A stretch of DNA of 64,000 nucleotides. Origin: Stictocephala bisonia. Its lineage: Eukaryota > Arthropoda > Insecta > Hemiptera > Membracidae. How positions within the stretch are numbered: position 1 is the first letter of the stretch; each line of letters opens with the position of its first letter. The stretch is taken from NCBI GenBank assembly GCA_035578905.1, contig JAQJVL010000005.1, forward strand, positions 4,432,828-4,496,827, in the 5' to 3' direction. The position numbers and the translations under genes were made by a program. The notes below the pieces were generated by a model. It was not told where the DNA came from. It worked only from the letters and a program-made list of their open reading frames with translations, and ran no database searches. Positions 57,346 through 64,000 of the stretch are shown in pieces.

Positions 57346-58109
57346 ATCATAGTATGAGAAATGAGGTAACTAAGACAAAACACTGTTTTAAGAAAATTCC
57401 CTCACTGTAAACAAACACTGTATGCCAATCATGTCAAATACAAAAAAAAAAAAAAAAACCTTTACATGGTCTTTTTGTTTGCAGCCTCCCCGTGGCGAGA
57501 CTGGATAACATTTTTCAGCTGTGAAATTGTAAAGTAACAGGTAAATATTATTAAAATCCAAAAAGACACCAAACAAATTTAAAATTGAAGTTTGTCAATA
57601 GCCCACATACATAAATATTAAAACGGCTCAAGGGTCACTTTTATTCGTCTTTACGGTAGTTCAACGCTCCGCACTCCTTTCAAAATAAACTAATTATGCC
57701 TAGTAAAGTAAGCGTGTACTTTTTCTGTACTCTACCAACCATCTCATTTTTGCAATAGCAAAGCATTGCCGGTTCAGCTAGTTGTTTTATATATAGAATT
57801 TATATTTAATTCATAATATAGAAAGATAGTTTAAGTATGAATATTATTATTAAAGCTTTGGAAACTTTAGTCATTTCGTTGATTGTGCGGCTGCAAGTTG
57901 GTCGCAACTCGAGCACAGTCCCTCGAGCGGTGTGCTCCTCATTGTGGCCCTCCCACTTGCGGCAAACCACATTTTTTCTACCATTTGCAGGACGACTTAA
58001 ACTGAACCCTTAATTATTGGTTAATTTATGACTTTGGGATCAGTAGGAAGACGGATGAACTGCCACTTACTACCCATACTTCATTTTTCGGAGTTATAAA
58101 GTTAAAAGT
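57346..58109. other. intergenic sequence without recognised features
   Basis: AT-rich with a short CTCGAG-containing GC-richer patch near 57900-57960. Nothing recognised. Confidence 0.45.
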
Positions 58110-58318
58110 TGAAAAAGTTAAAGATCGTCTTATTTTACTAGGTGAAGTTAGGGCTAAGAAGCTCTCTTCTATCACTTAACCTGGAGACCAACGGCTTAAC
58201 GTGACTTCCGAACCACGGGAGCGGCAGGGTAAAAACTGTTAATAGTCATATCGGGAATCGAACCCGGGCCGTTTGCATTGCAAGCCAACGCTTTAACCCC
58301 TTATCTAGGGCCGCTCGG
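58110..58318 (-). mobile_element. tRNA-derived SINE
   Basis: On the minus strand the head (58318 to about 58245) resembles a tRNA. It has an A-box-like TAGATAAGGGGTTAAAGCG, an anticodon-arm-like TTGGCTTGCAATGCAAA and a perfect B box GGTTCGATTCC within CGGGTTCGATTCCCG. The sequence after the T arm does not pair with the acceptor start, so it is not a functional tRNA. The body (GTGGTTCGGAAGTCACGTTA AGCCGTTGGTC) is unrelated to tRNA. RNA polymerase III transcription is inferred from the boxes. Confidence 0.7.
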
Positions 58319-58494
58319 AATTCTCGTTTTAACTGAGTATAAATTAAATTCGTAAATGTCAGAATAGTGTATTTAGTGTTGGTTAAAGTTAAACAAATCT
58401 GTTGATGTAATGGAAGGTAATCGCTGTTGCTTTAATGAGCTTAATTTTTAAAATATTTACCAAGATAATTATGATTATCTTATATGGTTCGAAA

Positions 58495-58858
58495 TGTATC
58501 TAACATTGGTTATGAGTCACTAGATGTTCAAATATAGACAAACTTATCTAACATCGGTTATGAGTCACTAAATGTTCAAATATAGACAAACTTATCTAAC
58601 ATCGGTTATGAGCCACTCGATGTTCAAATATAGACAAACTTATCTAAAATCGGTTATGAGTCACTTGATGTTCAAATTAAGACAAACTTATCTAACATCG
58701 GTTATGAGTCACTAGATGTTGAAATATAGACAAACTTATCTAACATCGGTTATGAGTCACTAGATGTTGAAATATAGACAAACTTATCTAACATCGGTTT
58801 TGAATCACTAGATGTTCAAATATAGACAAACTTATCTAACGTCGGTTGTGAGTCACTA
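58495..58858 (+). repeat. 48-bp minisatellite, left part, about 7.5 copies
   Basis: The unit contains ATGTTCAAATATAGACAAAC TTATCTAACATCGGTTATGA GTCACTAG; 48-bp period. It continues on the other side of the inserted transposon at 62182. Confidence 0.95.
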
Positions 58859-59480
58859 CTGTCCGATTCAAAATTATGGACCCCCGAGTTTAAACTGTCA
58901 TGGAATGAAAACAAAAAAAGATATCACTATGAGAGTTACATTGAAATTTTTGAAATTTAATTCTGCGTTTAGACATGTAAGATTTTTTTTTTTTAATTAC
59001 AACTTCCTATTTATTTTTTAGTTGCAATAAAAAAAGTACCGGTTTTTGTGTGCTTTTCAACCAAGCCACAACTTTAAAAAATCATAAGTCAAAAACTTGC
59101 ACTGCAATCGAAACCAAATTTTAACACAAGCTAGCCACAAGGGTTCTTTAATTTTTCATATAACGGTATAATTTTATGTTTTTATTAAAAAAAGTTGTTA
59201 TCAAATTACCAAGATAACTTTTTCTCTCGACTGAGAAGATGGAAAAAAAAGATTTTTCTTGCGTTATGGAGACTTGATAGTAATTAACTTGAATATATTA
59301 TTTAGTAAACTACAATGAAACAGGTTTAATTCATACTACAATTTATTTGGAGAGGAATTTCGATTTCCCGCGAGCGGCTCCTTCTCGGCAGAACTCGCTT
59401 ACCGCTCGACAACCACCACACCGGTGCGCGTCAGCCACGATGATGCGGCCGCCCGCTGATAACCTTACCATTTCCCATTA
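58859..59480 (+). repeat. left long terminal inverted repeat
   Basis: Near-identical inverse of 61558-62181. Small differences include an extra-long T run near 58986 and single-base changes. The inner part has GCGGCCGCCCGCTGATAACC TTACCATTTCCCA. Confidence 0.95.
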
Positions 59481-59615
59481 ATGCCATTAGTTAAAATGTC
59501 TCCTCATCGGCTGATTTGTCATATTCTGAAGAGTCAGATGTCTCTCCTATATTTATTACAAGTGGGTCGGCTGTAGGAATATCGTCGCTTAAGTTGAATT
59601 TTTTCCAATAATGTT
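59477..59615 (-). repeat. inverted copy of the transposase 3' end inside the left arm
   Basis: Reads TTAAAATGTCTCCTCATCGG, the inverse of the last codons and stop of the transposase, and extends to CCAATAATGTT. It matches 61176-61314 inverted. The 244 bp between 61315 and 61558 in the right arm are missing here. It is followed at 59615-59680 by a second, diverged copy of the inner terminal repeat (GAACTCGCTTACCGCTCGAC), already present at 59389. Confidence 0.93.
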
Positions 59616-59845
59616 GAACTCGCTTACCGCTCGACAACCACCATGATGACGTAGCCACGATGACGTGACCGCTCGGGAATTCCTCCTACTGTTAAAGTAT
59701 CTCCACATTGTGACTCATTGCAACCCTTGGACAGGTATTTCCCTTGTTCTCAGAAGAGGCCAATGACAATGGATAAAAGGAATCTTAGGTTCAATATCGG
59801 TTATTCTGTCGTTAGTGTTGGATGTGCGAGCGTTAACTTTACACC

Positions 59846-61300
59846 ATGCCTCCAAGACCTCCTATATCTGAAGGCGAGACTGCAATGATCTTAAGTGCAA
59901 TTTGTTTTTTTAAGTTGGAAGGGGAACAGTTAGGGGATAAACGTTACCCAGTGTATGAAAAGGTGTCAACGTGTTTGGGAATATCAAAGTCAACGGTGAA
60001 GAGGATTAGCGCTTCTCAAAAAGAAAACGCAGATTGTGTTTCACCCGGTTCACGACGCAAGAGGCTGTGTACATCTGGACCAGGACGACCTTCAATTAAG
60101 CTGGATGACTTTACATATGGAATAATAAGGCGAAGTATACATGACTTTTACCTGAAAAAAATGTTTCCGACAATAGAATGCCTTCGAAAAAAACTTTCTG
60201 AAAACATTACCAATTTTCCAGAGATGTCAAAATCAACTCTTCTAAGAATTGTCAAGAAAATTGGATTCCGTTTTAAAAAACTAAACAGAAAGCCTGTCTT
60301 GATGGAGTCGACCACCATTGCTGCATCACGTCACACCTATCTCAGGAAAATGAAAGAACTTCGTTCTCAAGGTTACAAGTTGTTTTTTACTGATGAAACT
60401 TGGTGCGGACAAAACCATACGAAGACCCACGGATGGCAAGAAAATATCATTGAAGCTCTTCAGAATAGTTATAGTAATTACGATCAGTATCGAGGACATA
60501 TACAAGAGATATATGGATGGCGTGGGGGATTTAAAACCCCATCCGGTGCTGGAAAGAGAGTAATCATTTTACACGTCGGAAGTGAAGATGGGTTTTTACC
60601 TGGCACTGAGCTCTGTTTTGTAGGAAAAAAAGGTACCGGTGACTATCATAACGAAATGAATTCGGATCACTACGAAGAATGGTTTAAAAAAGTCCTTAGT
60701 CTCTTGCCAAATAAATCTGCCATTGTGATTGATCAAGCTCCATATCATACTATGATTGATAAGTCCACCAAAAACCCTTCCATGAGGTGGAGAAAAAATG
60801 AAATCATATCTTGGATTGAAGAAAAGAACATTGCATTACCAGAGTATGTCACATCTCATGATCAACTAACAAAAGCCGAATTAATCGTCCTATCAAGGCC
60901 ATACTTCCAAACACCGGTAAAGAGACTGGAAATTTTAAAACAACAACTCCGACCTGACGTCCAACTTGTTTGGTTACCTGTTGCGCACTGTGAGTTGAAC
61001 CCAATCGAATTAATTTGGGCATATGTCAAGAACAAGGTTGTGACTGTTAATATGTCGAACGCCATGGAGAAAGGAAGAAGTATGGATGTGATGAATAATC
61101 TTTGTCAGGAAGCTTTACGTCCTGTGACCCCTGAACTGTGGAAAAAGTGTATATCACATGCCGAAAACATTGAAAAACATTATTGGAAAAAATTCAACTT
61201 AAGCGACGATATTCCTACAGCCGACCCACTTGTAATAAATATAGGAGAGACATCTGACTCTTCAGAATATGACGAATCAGCCGATGAGGAGACATTTTAA
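59846..61300 (+). CDS. DDE transposase, Tc1/mariner (IS630) superfamily, 484 aa
   Basis: Catalyses cut-and-paste movement into TA targets, by family knowledge. An N-terminal helix-turn-helix lies around STCLGISKSTVKRIS (41-55), an AT-hook-like GPGRPS at 78-83, and a second DNA-binding region at about 90-150 (EMSKSTLLRIVKKIGFRFKK). The catalytic triad is D183 in FFTDETW, D296 in VIDQAPYH and E388 in CELNPIELIWAYVK. By hand count 91 residues separate the second D from E, far more than the 34-41 usual in Tc1/mariner, because of an insertion holding SWIEEKNIALPE and QLTKAELIVL. The acidic tail SSEYDESADEETF is repeated in decayed form after the stop. Frame intact within matched inverted repeats, so the copy may be recent. 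Confidence 0.93.
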   Translation: MPPRPPISEGETAMILSAICFFKLEGEQLGDKRYPVYEKVSTCLGISKSTVKRISASQKENADCVSPGSRRKRLCTSGPGRPSIKLDDFTYGIIRRSIHDFYLKKMFPTIECLRKKLSENITNFPEMSKSTLLRIVKKIGFRFKKLNRKPVLMESTTIAASRHTYLRKMKELRSQGYKLFFTDETWCGQNHTKTHGWQENIIEALQNSYSNYDQYRGHIQEIYGWRGGFKTPSGAGKRVIILHVGSEDGFLPGTELCFVGKKGTGDYHNEMNSDHYEEWFKKVLSLLPNKSAIVIDQAPYHTMIDKSTKNPSMRWRKNEIISWIEEKNIALPEYVTSHDQLTKAELIVLSRPYFQTPVKRLEILKQQLRPDVQLVWLPVAHCELNPIELIWAYVKNKVVTVNMSNAMEKGRSMDVMNNLCQEALRPVTPELWKKCISHAENIEKHYWKKFNLSDDIPTADPLVINIGETSDSSEYDESADEETF

Positions 61301-61557
61301 CTAATGGCATTAATCAAGAAACAGTATATTATTTAACTACTTTACAATTATTAAAGACAAGACGATTCAGCAGATGAAACATAATATATATAATAGTACC
61401 ATTTTGTAAATATTAAAGATAAGACGAGTCAGCAGATGAAACAAAAGAAGCATGAGAAACTGTAAAATTAAAACAATTTATTTTGTAAATATTTGTAAAT
61501 ACTATACCATTTTTAAACCTGCCATTGGAGGTCCAAAGCCCTCATGAGAAAAAGGTG

Positions 61558-62181
61558 ATGGGAAATGGTAAGGTTATCAGCGGGCGGCCGCATCATCGTG
61601 GCTGACGCGCACCGGTGTGGTGGTTGTCGAGCGGTAAGCGAGTTCTGCCGAGAAGGAGCCGCTCGCGGGAAATCGAAATTCCTCTCCAAATAAATTGTAG
61701 TATGAATTAAACCTGTTTCATTGTATTTTACTAAATAATATATTCAAGTTAATTACTATCAAGTCTCCATAACGCAAGAAAAATCTTTTTTTTTTTCCAT
61801 CTTCTCAGTCGAGAGAAAAAGTTATCTTGGTAATTTGATAACAACTTTTTTTCATAAAAACATAAAATTATACCGTTATATGAAAAATTAAAGAACCCTT
61901 GTGGCTAGCTTGTGTTAAAATTTGGTTTCGATTGGAGTGCAAGTTTTTGACTTATGATTTTTTAAAGTTGTGGCTTGGTTGAAAAGCACACAAAAACCGG
62001 TACTTTTTTTATTGCAACTAAAAAATAAATAGGAAGTTGTAATCCAAAAAAAATATTTCTTACATGTTTAAACGCAGAATTAAATTTCGAAAATTTCAAT
62101 GTAACTCTCATAGTGATATCTTTTTTTGTTTTCATTCCATGACAGTTTAAACTCGGGGGTCCATAATTTTGAATCGGACAG
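61558..62181 (-). repeat. right long terminal inverted repeat
   Basis: Inverse of 58859-59480. Between the transposase stop and this repeat (61301-61557) two decayed copies of the CDS end (GACGATTCAGCAGATGAAAC and GACGAGTCAGCAGATGAAAC) are seen in the 3' UTR. Confidence 0.95.
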
Positions 62182-62440
62182 TAGATGTTCAAATATAGAC
62201 AAACTTATCTAACATCGGTTATGAGTCACTAGATGTTCAGATATAGACTAACGTATCTAACATCGGTTATGAGTCACTAGATGTTCAAATATAGACTAAC
62301 TTATCTAACATCGGTTATGAGTCACTAGATGTTCAAATATAGACAAACTTATCTAACATCGATTATGAGTCACTAGATGTTCAAATATAGACAAACTTGT
62401 CCAACATCGGTTATGAGTCACTCGATGTTGAAATATATAT
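62182..62440 (+). repeat. 48-bp minisatellite, right part, about 5 copies
   Basis: Continuation of the array at 58495-58858, with variants ACTAACGTATC and CTTGTCCAACATCG. It ends in TCGATGTTGAAATATATATT. Confidence 0.95.
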
Positions 62441-64000
62441 TTTTTAAATCCTAATTATTAACTAAAAAATGAAATAAATATATAGTATTAAAAGTGAAAC
62501 TTAATTAATTTAAGAACAGCTGAGGTTAAAACGCTCAAACTTGATTAAGAGGTTAATAATATTATGAGTTTTTATCACTAATGAATTTTTTATTTACCAA
62601 AATTTCATAATTTACATTTTCTGATCGACATTTAAATAAATCGTTAAGTAATAGGTAACGCCAGGCAGACACTGTTTGGGGTTCCTAACTATGGTGAAGT
62701 AAGAGAATTGGTAGCCTACCAACTGTAAAATAAATAAATTTATTAAAACTATAATATTAGATTACAAAGTGAAATTTTCTGCTAGAATATGCCTACTATA
62801 ATTACAACAAGAAAATCATAAAATAAAAGTAATAACTATAACACACAATCAACCAAAAATACATACATGCACTACTACATATCGATACAATTACATTAGA
62901 AATACATAATGCTATACTATGTTACATTTTTTTATGTGAATTTAACCTTTAATGGGCAATTACTAAAAGTCTTTAAATGTTAAACAAAATTGTATTGTAA
63001 GTAAAATCAACGAGCCCTTCTTTGGCAAAATCTATTCATAAATAACAAAGGAACAACTTTGATCATTGTAAGGTATGCTGGGCTTCAATGGAATGTTGCT
63101 TACCAGAGCTACTTTCAACAATAAAGGTAGTTTCAACAATGTTGAGTAGCACCATGGTTGAAGTATGCCTTACGATGTTTACAGTTGTGTTTCTTTGTTA
63201 TTTGTGATTATATTTTGACAAACAAATGCTCATTGGATTTATGACTTATTGTTAATGTTTTTGTGCTATATAAATAAATATTGCATAAATGTTAATGTTT
63301 TTATGCTGTATCAATATTGTATAAAATTTAGCTTATTTAGTTATTGTAGTTAAATTATTTATGGATATATTTTTTTTAATATTGTAAAATTATTGTTACC
63401 TAATTACAATACACAATATAATTAATCCCGCTAAAAATTTTAAGCTTTTTAACCTGAGTGGTTCTTAAATGACACAAATTTCTTTAAATACACAAACAGA
63501 GAGGCGGAAAACAAAACGTTTTAGGGCCTATATTTATAGGAATTTTTTCGGACCTTTTCCGTTAATTCACTACCATTAATTTTTCCGTTACTTCACTACC
63601 ACTACTTTTTTATCGCAATTACGATTCGGTTAGGTTAGGTGGGAATTGTCCAGTTGCACCGGTGGTCATTTCAAACCCTTTGGAACAGTGTCCAGTTGCA
63701 CCATGCCAGGGTCAGTTTAAATCGACGTAATGTAGTCGATTATTTATTTAATAATTTTCCCAACAGATTTATCCCAAGAAAACTTTTCAGATTCAAAGCA
63801 CAAATACATGGGTAGATTAATTTCTAGAATGAATTACGTCAGGCTATTTTACTTCCATTACAAAAAGTAATAGACTTATGAAGTTCAATAACCTACGTTA
63901 CTGAAAAAAATGTAATTCCATGTAACGTATTATTGTTCTGAGGTATCAATGTGTTTAGAAAAGCAGTACTTTCAAGATTAAATTTTATTATTTTTGAAAG
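62441..64000. other. AT-rich sequence with one small inverted repeat
   Basis: An imperfect inverted pair, GTAAGGTATGCTGGGCTTCA (63069) against TGGTTGAAGTATGCCTTAC (63155), bounds about 115 bp and may be a short MITE. GTCCAGTTGCACC occurs twice near 63650 and 63690. No gene recognised. Confidence 0.45.

Larger units (their letters stand above)
58859..62181 (+). mobile_element. complete Tc1/mariner-type transposon with about 620-bp inverted repeats
   Basis: Starts CTGTCCGATTCAAAATTATG and ends in its exact inverse, flanked by TA at 58857-58858 and 62182-62183. The interrupted 48-bp repeat reads GAGTCAC-TA on the left and TA-GATGTTC on the right, and intact units read GAGTCACTAGATGTTC, so the empty site and the TA duplication are both visible. 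It carries one intact transposase frame and long terminal repeats (58859-59480 and 61558-62181). It shares terminal design and AAAAAAGTACCGG with the foldback copies at 24289, 30387 and 31985. Confidence 0.95.

Noticed and set aside
58245..58318. tRNA gene (Cys-like anticodon arm)
   Set aside because: Acceptor ends do not pair, and a SINE body follows.

Overview
The window looks like nuclear DNA of an insect, probably a hemipteran (the order is a guess). It is AT-rich and gene-poor, has spliced genes with GT-AG introns, and is crowded with transposons. These include CR1/L2-like non-LTR elements with a PHD-finger ORF1, hAT and Tc1/mariner-type DNA transposons, MITEs and a tRNA-derived SINE. 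A 100-base run of n at 38053-38152 shows it is part of a scaffolded assembly. Nothing bacterial or viral was seen.

The one well-supported host gene runs left to right. Exon 1 (6340-6387) encodes a signal peptide. Exon 2 (36741-37112) encodes a short prosegment ending in a furin-type RVKR site, then about 109 residues of amphipathic helical repeats. The intron between them is about 30 kb and holds most of the repeats in the left half: a 36-bp minisatellite of about 8.9 kb (9265-18124), a 59-bp array (28270-29115), a 39-bp array (32337-34805), a 29-bp array, a 31-bp array and three long-inverted-repeat (foldback) transposon derivatives. Four further coding-like segments are reported at low confidence: 989-1238 (cytochrome-P450-like), 31572-31760, 37227-37413 (minus strand) and 56095-56260 (minus strand).

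From 37.8 to 48.3 kb lies a nested graveyard of retroelements around one intact non-LTR retrotransposon (about 40043-45210, minus strand; ORF1 307 aa, ORF2 982 aa). Next to it, an older element has had its endonuclease domain split by a 64-bp tandem array whose unit is endonuclease coding sequence. At 48402-51654 there is a hAT-type element with perfect 15-bp termini and an 8-bp target duplication. At 58859-62181 there is a complete Tc1/mariner-like transposon with about 620-bp inverted repeats and a 484-aa transposase, inserted at a TA inside a 48-bp minisatellite.

The recurring theme is that mobile-element pieces seed tandem arrays. The 39-bp array is the terminal sequence of a foldback transposon, the 64-bp array is endonuclease coding sequence, and the 36-bp array grew from a 28-bp ancestor that is still visible at its left edge and whose relatives also sit inside the hAT element. 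The large Tc1-like transposon also carries an inverted copy of its own transposase 3' end in its left arm, a footprint of terminal-repeat conversion. Together these make the window a readable record of how minisatellites and terminal repeats are born.
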